This document shows positions 17,239 through 26,194 of a stretch of DNA of 64,000 nucleotides, one piece after another. The translations under genes and the position numbers were made by a program. The number at the start of each line of letters is the position of its first letter. Positions within the stretch are counted from its first letter, which is position 1. The notes under the pieces were generated by a model. That model had not been told where the DNA came from. It ran no database searches and saw only the letters and a list, made by a program, of their open reading frames with translations. The stretch comes from an uncultured Gammaproteobacteria bacterium (GTDB lineage: Bacteria; Pseudomonadota; Gammaproteobacteria; Pseudomonadales; Pseudohongiellaceae), in NCBI GenBank assembly GCA_913060975.1, contig CAJXVC010000003.1, positions 186,001-250,000 on the forward strand, in the 5' to 3' direction.

Positions 17239-19355
17239 TGAGTACTGCTGCAACTGGTAGTTCCGCTATGACAATTGGTGGAGTCGATATCCGTATGCTG
17301 GGCCTCGGTGCGCCTATCATGATCGTCATGCTGTTAGCCATGATGATCCTGCCGCTGCCGCCTTTCATGCTGGATTTTCTGTTCACCTTTAATATTGCCT
17401 TGTCACTGATCATCCTGTTGGTTGCTGTGTACATCAGTAAACCCCTTGAGTTCGGCGTTTTCCCCAGTGTCTTGCTGGTAGTTACCTTGATGCGCCTGGC
17501 GCTGAATATCGCGTCGACTCGTGTCGTCTTAATCGAAGGCCACAACGGCACGGGAGCCGCCGGTCGAGTCATTGAGGCGTTCGGCGACTTCGTTGTTGGC
17601 GGTAACTACGCCGTGGGTCTGGTTGTCTTTGCCATTCTGGTCATTATCAACTTTGTTGTTGTTACCAAGGGTGCGGGCCGGGTTTCGGAGGTCACGGCAC
17701 GTTTTACCTTGGACGCCATGCCTGGCAAACAAATGGCGATCGATGCTGATCTCAATTCCGGCCTGATCGATCAGGAGCAAGCGCGCACACGCCGTGAAGA
17801 AGTATCGCGGGAGTCGAGCTTTTATGGAGCCATGGACGGTGCCAGCAAATTCGTTCGTGGTGACGCCATCGCTGGCATCCTGATTTTATTTATCAATATC
17901 GTTGGCGGTTTCGCAATCGGTGTATTGCAGCACAATCTGTCGGCAGGTCAGGCTGCAACCAACTATGTCTTGCTCACTATCGGTGACGGACTGGTTGCCC
18001 AGATACCGTCTCTATTGATCTCCATCGCTGCCGCGTTGATTGTCACTCGCGTCGGCGCCTCGACCGACATGGGTCGTCAGGTCATCGATCAGGTCTTCGA
18101 GAGCCCGAAAGTATTCATTATTACCGGTGCTGTAATTGGCGCGTTGGGTCTGGTGCCGGGCATGCCAAACCTGATTTTCCTGTTCATCGCCGCCAGTCTT
18201 GTCGGCATAGGCTACATGCTGAATCGCCGTAATCTGGCGCCGGAAATTGATACCACTGATGAAGCTGAACAAGAACAAGTCGCAGAAGTAAATAAAGATC
18301 TGGGTTGGGATGATGTATTGGGTGTCGACATCATCGGACTGGAAGTTGGCTATCGTCTGATTTCACTGGTAGACCGCAATCAGGGTGGCGAATTGCTGGA
18401 TCGCATCAAGGCGGTTCGCAAAAAGATTTCCCAGGACCTGGGCTTTCTAGTCCACTCGGTTCATATCCATGACAACCTGAGTTTGCCGCCGAATGCTTAT
18501 CGCATCACGCTGCTGGATGTGCCAGTAAGTGAAGGTACCATCCACCCAGGTATGGAGATGGCGATCAATCCCGGTCAGGTGTTTGGTGATCTGGATGGTA
18601 TTGCTGGCAAAGACCCGGCTTTTAACCTCGATACCATCTGGATTGAAACGAGTCAGAAAGAAGAGGCGCAGTCCAAGGGCTACACAGTAGTCGACAGTGC
18701 CACTGTTATAGCGACGCATTTGAGCCACACGCTGAAAACTCATTCCCATGAACTGCTGGGCCATGACGAAGTTCAGAAGTTACTGGACTCTCTGGCCAAG
18801 TCTGCGCCCAAGCTGGTGGAGAATCTGGTTCCGGATGTGGTCTCGCTTGGCACGATTCTCAAGGTCATGCAGAACCTGCTGGAAGAGGGCGTACCGGTAC
18901 GTGATTTGCGCAGCATCATTGAAGCCATTGCCGAGCATGCCGGCAAAGGCTGGTCCCCTGATGAGCTCACAGCGGGTGTGCGCATGGCGCTTGGCCGAAC
19001 TATCTGCCAGGGCATCGTGGGTATGGAACGCGAAATGAAAGTAATTACCTTGAGCTCGGCGATGGAACGCTTATTGCAAGAATCAGTAGCCAGCGGCAAG
19101 GGCAATGCACTTGCCGGATTGGAACCCGGATTGGCTGAGACATTAATGCGAGAAATTCAGATGCGCACACAGGAATTGGAAGCAACCGGACAGATCCCGG
19201 TTTTACTGGTCTCCGACCAGATTCGCCTGTGGTTATCGCGCTTTTTGAAGTCTACCAACCCGCGTTTGAAGGTGTTGGCGTACAACGAAATTGCCAATAA
19301 CAAGCAGATCAAAGTGATCTCATCAGTCGGCCAATTGGAGTCTCACGCAGCCTGA
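17238..19355 (+). CDS. flhA: Flagellar export gate protein FlhA
   Basis: 705 residues. About eight membrane segments in the first 330 residues include the FHIPEP signature region (VTARFTLDAMPGKQMAID onward, then RREEVSRES). A soluble nonameric C-terminal domain of about 350 residues follows and docks chaperone-substrate complexes, such as FliS-FliC and FlgN-FlgK/L here. The start shares one base with flhB. After it comes a gap of 72 bases to flhF with no clear promoter. Confidence 0.98.
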   Translation: MSTAATGSSAMTIGGVDIRMLGLGAPIMIVMLLAMMILPLPPFMLDFLFTFNIALSLIILLVAVYISKPLEFGVFPSVLLVVTLMRLALNIASTRVVLIEGHNGTGAAGRVIEAFGDFVVGGNYAVGLVVFAILVIINFVVVTKGAGRVSEVTARFTLDAMPGKQMAIDADLNSGLIDQEQARTRREEVSRESSFYGAMDGASKFVRGDAIAGILILFINIVGGFAIGVLQHNLSAGQAATNYVLLTIGDGLVAQIPSLLISIAAALIVTRVGASTDMGRQVIDQVFESPKVFIITGAVIGALGLVPGMPNLIFLFIAASLVGIGYMLNRRNLAPEIDTTDEAEQEQVAEVNKDLGWDDVLGVDIIGLEVGYRLISLVDRNQGGELLDRIKAVRKKISQDLGFLVHSVHIHDNLSLPPNAYRITLLDVPVSEGTIHPGMEMAINPGQVFGDLDGIAGKDPAFNLDTIWIETSQKEEAQSKGYTVVDSATVIATHLSHTLKTHSHELLGHDEVQKLLDSLAKSAPKLVENLVPDVVSLGTILKVMQNLLEEGVPVRDLRSIIEAIAEHAGKGWSPDELTAGVRMALGRTICQGIVGMEREMKVITLSSAMERLLQESVASGKGNALAGLEPGLAETLMREIQMRTQELEATGQIPVLLVSDQIRLWLSRFLKSTNPRLKVLAYNEIANNKQIKVISSVGQLESHAA

Positions 19356-19427
19356 TTTCAGACACCCGACGTAAATTTATTGACACTGATTGATTAGAAA
19401 CAAGACAGATTATCTGTGGAGAACAAA

Positions 19428-20618
19428 GTGAGAGTAGAACGTTTCCAGGAAGAAAATATGCAGCAGGCCATGGCGAAAGTGCGGGCTGAACTGGGAAAAG
19501 ATGCTGTCCTGATTTCCAGTCGTCGCGTCCCCGGTGGTATCGAGGTCATGGCAGCTAATGACTGCGACCCGGCGCAACTGGCCGCAGAAATCAAAAAGTA
19601 TTCTCCCCGCAGCCAAACTGCCGAGAAGCCAAAGAAACAGGACTTTCTGTTCGAGATTCTCAGTGAAAAGCAAGAAGCCGCAGAAGGCGCGCCTTCTCTG
19701 CAGGACATGCAAGATGAACTGGGGCGCTTGCGTAAATTGTTCGAAGCCGAACTGGCACAACTGGCCTGGCGTGATGCCGGTAGCAAGCAACCAAATCGCA
19801 TGGCACTGCTGTCCCGACTCGAGTCGGTTGGGGTCACTCGCGATTTGAGTATGCGCATTGTCGATCGCATTTTGCCCTGCGCAGATTTGGAATTGGCCTG
19901 GAAGCGCACCCTGCGAATTCTGGCCAAAGTCGTCAAGACGCCTGTGCATGATGTTATGCAAGACGGCGGCGTGATTTCACTGGTTGGTCCAACTGGCGTC
20001 GGCAAGACTACTACAGCGGCAAAAATTGCCGCGCAGTTTGCCGAGCGGCATGGCCGCAATCAGGTCGCGTTGATCACTACTGATGATTTTCGCATTGGTG
20101 GACGTGATCAATTGATTTCATTGGGTATTTCGTTAGGGATTCCGGTACAGGTTGTGACAAATGCAACGGATATGCGCAAGACGCTGGATAGTTTTGCGCA
20201 ACGCCGGCTGGTGATTATCGACACCGCTGGAGTAAATCAGCGCAACGAGGATTTACTCAAGCAGTACGAAGAAGTAGTTGGTAACCGTGAGCTGATCAAA
20301 CCTTATCTGGTGCTGTCAGCTACAGTACAGGAGTCACTGATTAACGAAACGATCAGCGCTTATTCCGGTCTGGGGCTGTCAGGCGCCATTGTGACGAAAA
20401 CAGATGAAAACGTCTCTATCGGTGCCGCATTGTCCGGACTCGTTCGCAACCGCCTGGCGGTTGCCTATCTGGGTACGGGGCAAAGTATCCCTGAAGATCT
20501 GGAAGTGGCCGATGGCAAATTCTTCGCTGACAAGCTCGTTGCGACTTATGACGATTCCCGGCGCCAGGCCATTTTGCGCAAGACAGCAGCAATGCAGCGG
20601 CGCTTGGCCACGGCCTGA
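19428..20618 (+). CDS. flhF: SRP-type GTPase FlhF, polar flagellum placement
   Basis: About 396 residues. I chose GTG 19428 over GTG 19416 because GGAG lies 6 bases upstream and the protein then begins MRVERFQEENMQQAM, the family start. After the basic N-domain and a helical linker comes the NG domain: P-loop GPTGVGKTTTAAKIAA, DDFRIGG, the DTAG box (IIDTAGVNQR) and TKTDE. FlhF marks the cell pole where the first flagellar parts assemble, and FlhG opposes it. Its presence supports polar flagellation. Confidence 0.97.
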   Translation: MRVERFQEENMQQAMAKVRAELGKDAVLISSRRVPGGIEVMAANDCDPAQLAAEIKKYSPRSQTAEKPKKQDFLFEILSEKQEAAEGAPSLQDMQDELGRLRKLFEAELAQLAWRDAGSKQPNRMALLSRLESVGVTRDLSMRIVDRILPCADLELAWKRTLRILAKVVKTPVHDVMQDGGVISLVGPTGVGKTTTAAKIAAQFAERHGRNQVALITTDDFRIGGRDQLISLGISLGIPVQVVTNATDMRKTLDSFAQRRLVIIDTAGVNQRNEDLLKQYEEVVGNRELIKPYLVLSATVQESLINETISAYSGLGLSGAIVTKTDENVSIGAALSGLVRNRLAVAYLGTGQSIPEDLEVADGKFFADKLVATYDDSRRQAILRKTAAMQRRLATA

Positions 20619-20642
20619 TTCGCGACCAAGGATTTAGGAACG

Positions 20643-20708
20643 ATGATGAAATTTAACAATAAGCGCAGTGCCAGGCACTGTCGATACCTACGGCGGTTCA
20701 ATTCATGA
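20643..20708 (+). CDS. Short arginine-rich ORF coupled to flhG
   Basis: A 21-codon ORF (starts MMKFNNKRSARH, then four more Arg) sits in the flhF-flhG gap. AGGA lies 4 bases before its ATG, and its TGA overlaps the flhG ATG by 4 bases (ATGA), as in coupled genes. It includes low-use codons (AGG, CGA, CTA, CGG CGG) and a 15-base dyad, CAGTGCC-A-GGCACTG, at 20666-20680. It could be a leader peptide that sets FlhG output, or chance. No homology is known to me. Confidence 0.35.
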   Translation: MMKFNNKRSARHCRYLRRFNS

Positions 20709-21538
20709 ATACTCAGCCAGTAAGAACAATCGCAGTAACAGGTGGTAAAGGTGGCGTCGGCAAGACCAATGTCTCCGTCAATCTGGCCCTGTCACTGGTC
20801 AAGTCCGGTAAGTCTGTGTTGTTGATGGATGCAGATCTGGGCATGGCGAATGTCGACGTCATGCTGAATCTCAAGCACAAGCTGGATCTTTCCAATGTCA
20901 TCAATGGCGACTGCGAGCTTAAAGATATTATTATCGAAGGACCCGGTGGTCTGGGCATCGTGCCGGCATCATCAGGCATTGGCAAAATGGCCGAATTGAG
21001 CGCAGGGGAACAGGCGGGACTGGTGCATGCGTTCAGCGACCTCAGCCGCATGGTTGATGTGCTGGTTATCGACACTGCAGCGGGTGTGCCGCCCAGTGTC
21101 ATTACGTTCAGTAAAGCGTGTCAGGAGATCGTGGTAGTGATCTGTGATGAGCCGGCGTCCATTACCGACGCCTATGCTTTGATCAAGGTACTCAACAAAG
21201 AACACGGCGTCAGACGGTTCCAAATTCTTGCCAACATGGTGACGAGTCCAGAACAGGGCCGTGCGTTGTATGCCAAGTTGGTCAATGTGGCCGACATGTA
21301 TCTGGACGCATCTATCGGCTATCTCGGCATAGTGCCGCAGGACGAGCGTCTGCGCGACGCAGTCCGTGCCCAAATGCCAGTTACCGAGAAATTTCCAAAC
21401 AGTGCAGCAAGCATTGCCTTTCAACGCCTGGCCAAGACGGTCAATGAGCTTCCTTTTCATCCCCCGACGAACGGCTATCTGGAGTTTTACGTAGAGCGCG
21501 TAGCGGGTCAGAACAATACGATTGCAGGTACAGTATGA
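20705..21538 (+). CDS. flhG: MinD-like ATPase FlhG (FleN), flagellar number regulator
   Basis: 277 residues of the ParA/MinD family: deviant Walker A GGKGGVGKTN near residue 13, DADLGMANVD, and DTAAGV. FlhG limits flagella to one or few per pole. In Pseudomonas it binds FleQ and damps its activity; the fleQ gene is at 55587-56990 here. Its stop overlaps fliA (ATGA at 21535-21538). A short basic ORF ends on its start codon and may control its translation. Confidence 0.96.
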   Translation: MNTQPVRTIAVTGGKGGVGKTNVSVNLALSLVKSGKSVLLMDADLGMANVDVMLNLKHKLDLSNVINGDCELKDIIIEGPGGLGIVPASSGIGKMAELSAGEQAGLVHAFSDLSRMVDVLVIDTAAGVPPSVITFSKACQEIVVVICDEPASITDAYALIKVLNKEHGVRRFQILANMVTSPEQGRALYAKLVNVADMYLDASIGYLGIVPQDERLRDAVRAQMPVTEKFPNSAASIAFQRLAKTVNELPFHPPTNGYLEFYVERVAGQNNTIAGTV

Positions 21539-22263
21539 TGAGTCATCCAGCTACTCAGTACGATTTGGGCGAGTACTTGTCACGCGACAAGTTATTCGAA
21601 GACAACGTGCCATTGGTGAAAATTATTGCTCACCATATCAGTGTGCGGTTGCCACCAGACAAGTGCGTGGACGACCTTATTCAGGTTGGCATGATTGGCT
21701 TGTTGGAAGCGGCACGTACTTACGAGCCCAACCAAGGCGCCGAATTCAAGTCCTACGCTAGTATCCGTATTCGTGGTGCGATTCTCGATGAACTACGCCG
21801 GGAAACCTGGGTGCCACGGTCAGTGCAACAGAAATCCCGCCGTCTGTCGCAGGCTATTCAGGCAGCGGAGAACCGCCTCGGGCGCACCGCTACCGACAAG
21901 GAGATCGCCGCAGAACTGGATGTCTCCATGGATGAGTACAATGAAATCATCGAATCTGTAGCCGGATGTACTGTCTTTAGTCTGGATGATGAGAACACGT
22001 TCTCCGAGCCTTCAACTGAGGAAGACGAGACCTTCGATCTGCTGCAAAGTGAAGACGTGAAAGCCTCATTGGCTGAGGCAATAGGCGATCTTCCTGAGCA
22101 AGAAAAGATGGTGGTTGTGTTGTATTACGACTACGGACTGAATCTACGCGAAATTGGCGAAGTGCTGAATGTCAGCGAATCGCGAGTTTGCCAAATCCAC
22201 TCTCTGGCAACCAGCCGCCTGCGCACGAAAATGCGTGCCCGAATGGACCAAGAAGACCTTTAG
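21535..22263 (+). CDS. fliA: RNA polymerase sigma-28 factor FliA
   Basis: 242 residues with regions 2, 3 and 4 of the sigma-70 family in the FliA subtype: IQVGMIGLLEAARTY and KSYASIRIRGAILDELR (region 2), then ENRLGRTATDKEIAAEL (region 3) and the C-terminal HTH with NVSESRVCQIH. FliA transcribes late flagellar genes (flagellin, motor, chemotaxis) and is held inactive by FlgM (26195-26530). It overlaps flhG by 4 bases. Its last codons overlap the -35 of a candidate sigma-28 promoter for motC. Confidence 0.97.
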   Translation: MMSHPATQYDLGEYLSRDKLFEDNVPLVKIIAHHISVRLPPDKCVDDLIQVGMIGLLEAARTYEPNQGAEFKSYASIRIRGAILDELRRETWVPRSVQQKSRRLSQAIQAAENRLGRTATDKEIAAELDVSMDEYNEIIESVAGCTVFSLDDENTFSEPSTEEDETFDLLQSEDVKASLAEAIGDLPEQEKMVVVLYYDYGLNLREIGEVLNVSESRVCQIHSLATSRLRTKMRARMDQEDL

Positions 22264-22285
22264 TTTTTTCGTCCAGCATCCGTAA
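22259..22285 (+). promoter_or_regulatory. Candidate sigma-28 promoter for motC-motD
   Basis: TTTAGTTT, an 11-base spacer, then ATCCGTAA. The -35 matches 6 of 8 bases of TAAAGTTT. The -10 is identical to the one found before cheY2-cheA. It overlaps the end of fliA and lies about 105 bases before motC. Confidence 0.4.
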
Positions 22286-22390
22286 TGGTCTTAGAGAACG
22301 CCTAACCTGCCTTTGCAGGTGGTGGGCGCGATCTCGCAAATCAGACTATGGATTCTTGTTCGCCAAGATCGGGAACTTACGGGTAACTGC

Positions 22391-23128
22391 ATGGATATCA
22401 TGACAATTTTAGGCCTTGGTATGGGCCTGACAGCAATTGTCGGTGGCAACCTTCTTGAGGGTGGCCATACCGAGTCGTTAATGATTTTCACTGCTTTCTT
22501 CATCGTTTTCGGCGGTACGCTGGGCGCGGTGATGGTGCAGACTCCACTCAATATCTTCCTGCTCAGCTTGAAGCGCATCATGTGGATGATTATGCCGCCC
22601 AAGGTCAACAGCAAAGCCATGATTGAGAAGATCGTGGAATGGAGTCAATTGGCGCGCAAGGAAGGCTTGCTCAGCCTGCAGGAGATCGCTGAAGAAGAAA
22701 CTGACGGTTTCTCCAAGAGTGGTCTGCAAATGCTGGCCGACGGCAATGAGCCTGAGACTGTGCGCAGTATACTCGAGGTCGAGCTGGAAATGACCGAAAG
22801 CAAGGACCTGCAAGCGGCGAAAGTGTTTGAAGGTTTTGGTGGCTATTCACCGACTATCGGCATCATCGGTGCTGTCATGGGATTGATTCACGTAATGGAG
22901 AATCTGTCTGAACCGGAAAAACTCGGTCCTGGTATCGCCGTGGCATTCGTTGCCACGATCTACGGTGTCGGCCTGGCCAATCTGGTGTTCTTGCCCATGG
23001 CCAACAAATTGAAAACCGTCATCGGCAATCAGGTGCTGTATAGGGAAATGATTATCGATGGCCTCGTATCTATCGCCGAAGGCGAAAACCCCCGCAATAT
23101 CGATAGCAAGTTGCGCGGTTACCTGTAA
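22391..23128 (+). CDS. motC: Flagellar motor stator protein MotC (MotA/PomA family)
   Basis: About 245 residues. The start ATG 22391 gives the family N-terminus (MDIMTILGLGMGLTAIVGGN); an upstream in-frame start would add 26 unrelated residues. Four membrane segments are present: about 4-22, 32-50, and a pair near 150-210 with GGYSPTIGIIGAVMGLIHVM and IAVAFVATIYGVGLANL. Conserved prolines and the cytoplasmic loop fit a proton channel. MotC with MotD forms the stator ring that drives FliG. The MotC/D type is the second stator of Pseudomonas; here it is the only stator in the window. Confidence 0.93.
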   Translation: MDIMTILGLGMGLTAIVGGNLLEGGHTESLMIFTAFFIVFGGTLGAVMVQTPLNIFLLSLKRIMWMIMPPKVNSKAMIEKIVEWSQLARKEGLLSLQEIAEEETDGFSKSGLQMLADGNEPETVRSILEVELEMTESKDLQAAKVFEGFGGYSPTIGIIGAVMGLIHVMENLSEPEKLGPGIAVAFVATIYGVGLANLVFLPMANKLKTVIGNQVLYREMIIDGLVSIAEGENPRNIDSKLRGYL

Positions 23129-23170
23129 GCAAGCAACCGAAGTGAGCCTCCCGGCCCGGACTGAACAGAC

Positions 23171-24142
23171 ATGGCCAGAAAGAAAAAGCATGAGGAACAT
23201 GAAAACCATGAGCGCTGGTTGGTCTCCTATGCCGACTTCATAACGCTGCTGTTTGCGTTCTTTGTCGTCATGTATTCCATGTCGTCGGTGAACGAGGGCA
23301 AGTACCGAGTGCTGTCCGAATCCATGGAAGCGGCATTCCGTCCGATCACACGCTCCATGGCGCCGGTGCAGCTGGGCGATCCGGTGCGTTCGCTCGCCAT
23401 TCGTCAGTTTCCCGTGGTCATGGATCGCCCCGTACCGGCCAGTATTATTCCGCTGATTCCTGGGCGCTTCACCGAAAACGTTCAAGTCGAGCCAGCTGTT
23501 GCCAGTGGTACTGCAGAAGAGCGCCCGGAACCAATCGATGGCGCACCAGCTGAAGAACAAGAACCTCAGGACGAATCCTCGGCCGTCAGTTCGCAGCTCT
23601 CGCCACAGATGCAATATATGGGCAGCGAAATTGAAGAATACTTTGAAGAATTGATCGAAGAAGAGCAGATCGAGTTGCGTCGCAACCCCTTGTGGCTGGA
23701 AATCGAAATCAAGAGCAACATCCTGTTTCCTAGCGGCAGCGCTGATCTGGCAGAAAACGCCGAATCTATCATGGCTGGAATGGGGCAGTTGTTGGCGCGC
23801 TATCCAAACCCGCTGACAGTCGAAGGCTTTACCGACAACCTGCCGATCCAGAATTCCATATTTCCCTCTAACTGGGAGTTGTCTTCAGCGCGCGCTGCCT
23901 CGGTAGTGCGTTTGTTTGAACAGCAGGGCGTGGAACCGATTCGTATGTCGTCGGTGGGCTATGGAGAATTCCGCCCACGTGATGAAAATGATACGCCGCA
24001 AGGCCGGGCGAGCAATCGGCGTGTCGTAGTGGTGATTATGGCGGAACCAGGGGCGGGTGTGTCGGCAGACTCACCCTTTTCCGATTTGGAAAAAGTTCGC
24101 CAGCGAAACACTTACATGCGTGAAACTCAGGGCTGGTGGTAA
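23171..24142 (+). CDS. motD: Flagellar motor stator protein MotD (MotB family)
   Basis: 323 residues. A short basic cytoplasmic tail leads to one membrane helix with the proton-binding Asp at residue 22 (LVSYADFITLLFAFFVVMYS). After a plug and an acidic linker (about 110-155) comes the OmpA-like peptidoglycan-binding domain: ILFPSGSADL, VEGFTDNLPI, NWELSSARAASVV, and a final RASNRRVVVVI. The N-terminal MARKKKHEEHENHERW matches MotD rather than MotB. It is 42 bases after motC, in the same operon. Confidence 0.94.
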   Translation: MARKKKHEEHENHERWLVSYADFITLLFAFFVVMYSMSSVNEGKYRVLSESMEAAFRPITRSMAPVQLGDPVRSLAIRQFPVVMDRPVPASIIPLIPGRFTENVQVEPAVASGTAEERPEPIDGAPAEEQEPQDESSAVSSQLSPQMQYMGSEIEEYFEELIEEEQIELRRNPLWLEIEIKSNILFPSGSADLAENAESIMAGMGQLLARYPNPLTVEGFTDNLPIQNSIFPSNWELSSARAASVVRLFEQQGVEPIRMSSVGYGEFRPRDENDTPQGRASNRRVVVVIMAEPGAGVSADSPFSDLEKVRQRNTYMRETQGWW

Positions 24143-24262
24143 GCCAGTGCTCGTAGCGGCGTATCAACCACGGCGCCGTTCAGCAGCTTTCCGGCTTCAG
24201 CTCCTTTTTACTGCTCGCAGGGGCAGTGTCTTTTCGGCAAGGGCATAAGAGCCGCTTCTGAG

Positions 24263-24670
24263 TCAGGCTGACTGATAATTCTGCAACTTGGTCTGGGAAT
24301 CCAGAGCATTCATCAAGTGAATTGTCAGAGAGCCCAACGCACGTTCTATGATGATCATCTCTTCTTCGCGAAAAGGCACCTGGCGAGTCAGCGTGATTTC
24401 GCCCAAATCCAGTCCTTGATCCTTTACATGATAATGACATGTGTGAGTACTGTGGTCACCGCGATTGAAATAAATGTCACGACTGTCATGGGCATATTCA
24501 AAACTGTCATACTCGACAAATTCTTCAATTTCATTGGCAAACAGACTGATCAGTTCACCTAGCGGTAACGTCGTATGCAGCTGAGCCAGATCATGGTCGG
24601 CTGTCATCGTTGCCTCCTGAGCATAGTTCTGAACTGTGGCTTCATTGTTCTTCATGATAGAAATTCCCAT
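24263..24670 (-). CDS. Unrecognised small GAF-like sensory protein, sigma-54 controlled
   Basis: About 135 residues with no signal peptide or membrane segment. Residues about 30-130 resemble the N-terminal sensory domain that precedes GGDEF in some gammaproteobacterial diguanylate cyclases: LPLGELISLFANEIEEFVEYDSFEY, a C-HYHV strand, LDLGEITLTRQVPFREEEM, then a long helix (residues given in pieces; key features are the L-LF-EI helix, the LGE strand and the F-EEE helix). Here it is free-standing with no output domain. The start could be ATG 24670 or ATG 24655. A consensus sigma-54 promoter lies about 75 bases upstream, so it is probably expressed with the flagellar genes. Molecular function is unknown; a partner for FlgZ or a cyclase is a guess. 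Confidence 0.6.
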   Translation of the reverse strand: MGISIMKNNEATVQNYAQEATMTADHDLAQLHTTLPLGELISLFANEIEEFVEYDSFEYAHDSRDIYFNRGDHSTHTCHYHVKDQGLDLGEITLTRQVPFREEEMIIIERALGSLTIHLMNALDSQTKLQNYQSA

Positions 24671-24744
24671 CAAAAGCTTGATTGTCTTGCTGGCGGTAAA
24701 TTGCCAGTGAGCGTTCCTTTTCGGACCCCTGTATAGAAGTATTA

Positions 24745-24760
24745 TGCAACCAGTGTGCCA
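24745..24760 (-). promoter_or_regulatory. Sigma-54 promoter for the GAF-like gene
   Basis: Read on the minus strand: TGGCACACTGGTTGCA, an exact match to TGGCAY-N5-TTGCW with 10 bases between GG and GC. Expected transcript start is near 24734, about 64 bases before the ATG at 24670. It lies in the 230-base gap after flgZ. Confidence 0.75.
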
Positions 24761-24901
24761 ATCTGCAATTGCTGGCGGAAGTGCCTGTTTCAGGGGCTTG
24801 TGGGGGAGGGAGTGTCAGTGCAAAAGAGAAATAACGTGCTAATTGCCAAAAACCGGACGCCGGCAGAGTCAGATATTCGACAGTACCGTATTGGCTGCTT
24901 C

Positions 24902-25654
24902 TCAGGCGGTTTCGCGGTGAATATTCAGGCGTTCCATCTGCACAATGGCGGCCCGCAGAGCGTTGAGTTGGGCAGGATCAGGATCAATGAAATGCAGTCC
25001 CAGCCGCAGACCGTGTTTGCCGGTTTGTTCCGCGTGGCAAATCTTTGCCGGCAGGCTGATTTGCAACAGATTGTTGATCCGAATGTCCACTGCGTCGATA
25101 TCAACGATATTGATGTCGACTTTGTTGACGTCGTCACCAGTAGTGATGTTGCTGTTGCAGCGGGGTAAGAAGATCATGGCGCCACCCTGAGAGATGTCTT
25201 TACAAGCTCCGACCTCGATAGTGGTCTCGTCGTCGCTGCCCAGATGCAAGGTAACCTGAGACTGGAACTGTACAGCAGACACACGAAATGAAGTGCGCTG
25301 CTGACGACGACTCATTTCCGATGGCATGCTGAGATGGCAGTACATGGTACTTTCGTCTTCATCCAGCGGTTGGAGTGTGCCTTCGAAATTAATCGTGCCG
25401 TTGTCAGTGCGACAAGTGATATCGACTCCTTCAGAGGGCTTGATGTGGCTTTGCCAGTCGGAAGGTGTAGGCTGGTGAATAATGATTTTCTGCGCCTTGT
25501 TGTCGAGGCGTGCGATATGAGTGCTGAACGTACGCGGGTTTTCTTTGTCCCGCGTGCCAATGCTGATAGCCGCCTGTTGGTCGGCCATTCCGCGCAGATA
25601 GCGATGAATAGATTCTTCTTTTGTTATTGTTTTTACTAAATCATTGGCTGGCAT
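24902..25654 (-). CDS. flgZ: PilZ-domain c-di-GMP receptor FlgZ (YcgR family)
   Basis: 250 residues. The N-terminal YcgR-type beta domain (about 1-110) is followed by a PilZ domain with both c-di-GMP motifs: RRQQR at 116-120 and DISQGG at 153-158. This is the flagellar brake: when c-di-GMP rises, it binds the motor and slows or stops rotation, in Pseudomonas by acting on the MotC/D stator. That stator pair is encoded just upstream in the window. The gene is 23 bases after flgN in the flgA-M-N-Z order known from Pseudomonas. Its start at 25654 is 23 bases from the flgN stop. Confidence 0.9.
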   Translation of the reverse strand: MPANDLVKTITKEESIHRYLRGMADQQAAISIGTRDKENPRTFSTHIARLDNKAQKIIIHQPTPSDWQSHIKPSEGVDITCRTDNGTINFEGTLQPLDEDESTMYCHLSMPSEMSRRQQRTSFRVSAVQFQSQVTLHLGSDDETTIEVGACKDISQGGAMIFLPRCNSNITTGDDVNKVDINIVDIDAVDIRINNLLQISLPAKICHAEQTGKHGLRLGLHFIDPDPAQLNALRAAIVQMERLNIHRETA

Positions 25655-25677
25655 TTCACGAGCACCTGAAAGTCATT

Positions 25678-26181
25678 CTAAATATCGGTGAGATAGAACA
25701 TGGATTTCTTCTGTTCGCCGCTGGCACTGCCGTTTTCTTCATAAGTAAGACCATACAGGTTGGCAGAAGGTGACAGGCCCCTCAGGATCTGGCTGATGAA
25801 ATGCGAGCGTCGGTTGATCAACTGACCGATGATGCGGTTTTCGTCGAAGCACAGCTGCGCCAGATTAGCCAGTTCAATGAATAGCTCATCCACCCGGTTA
25901 CTGTGCGCATCACCGCTGGCCTGGGCATGAGCGCGAATTTCTGCAGCACTCGTCGCGAGGTTGTTTTGAGCCATAAACTCGATACGCTCATCACTGGCGT
26001 TTTGCAGAGTGTCGATGAGCTTGCGCTTATTGGCACTGTTAATCGTGATGAGTTTATGATCCCTGCTCGATAGCGCTGCGCTCTCTACTTTCAGAGATTG
26101 CAGCAACGCGCGAGCGGCAGTTGCCTCAGCTTCAAGCAAGCGTTCCAGTTCGACTTTGATGGCCTCGTTGTTTCTATCCAT
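25678..26181 (-). CDS. flgN: Flagellar export chaperone FlgN
   Basis: About 167 residues, almost entirely helical. I chose ATG 26181 because upstream codons (from 26226) overlap flgM and look non-native. The helices LERLLEAEATAARALLQSLKVE and a central FDENRIIGQLINRR fit FlgN, which binds FlgK and FlgL in the cytoplasm and hands them to FlhA. It lies 13 bases after flgM and before flgZ. Confidence 0.88.
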   Translation of the reverse strand: MDRNNEAIKVELERLLEAEATAARALLQSLKVESAALSSRDHKLITINSANKRKLIDTLQNASDERIEFMAQNNLATSAAEIRAHAQASGDAHSNRVDELFIELANLAQLCFDENRIIGQLINRRSHFISQILRGLSPSANLYGLTYEENGSASGEQKKSMFYLTDI

Positions 26182-26194
26182 GGTGGTAATCGCA

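Noticed and set aside
24143-24262. Possible convergent terminator between motD and the GAF-like gene
   Set aside because: Only a 5-bp ACTGC/GCAGT stem is visible before a short T run; too weak to list.
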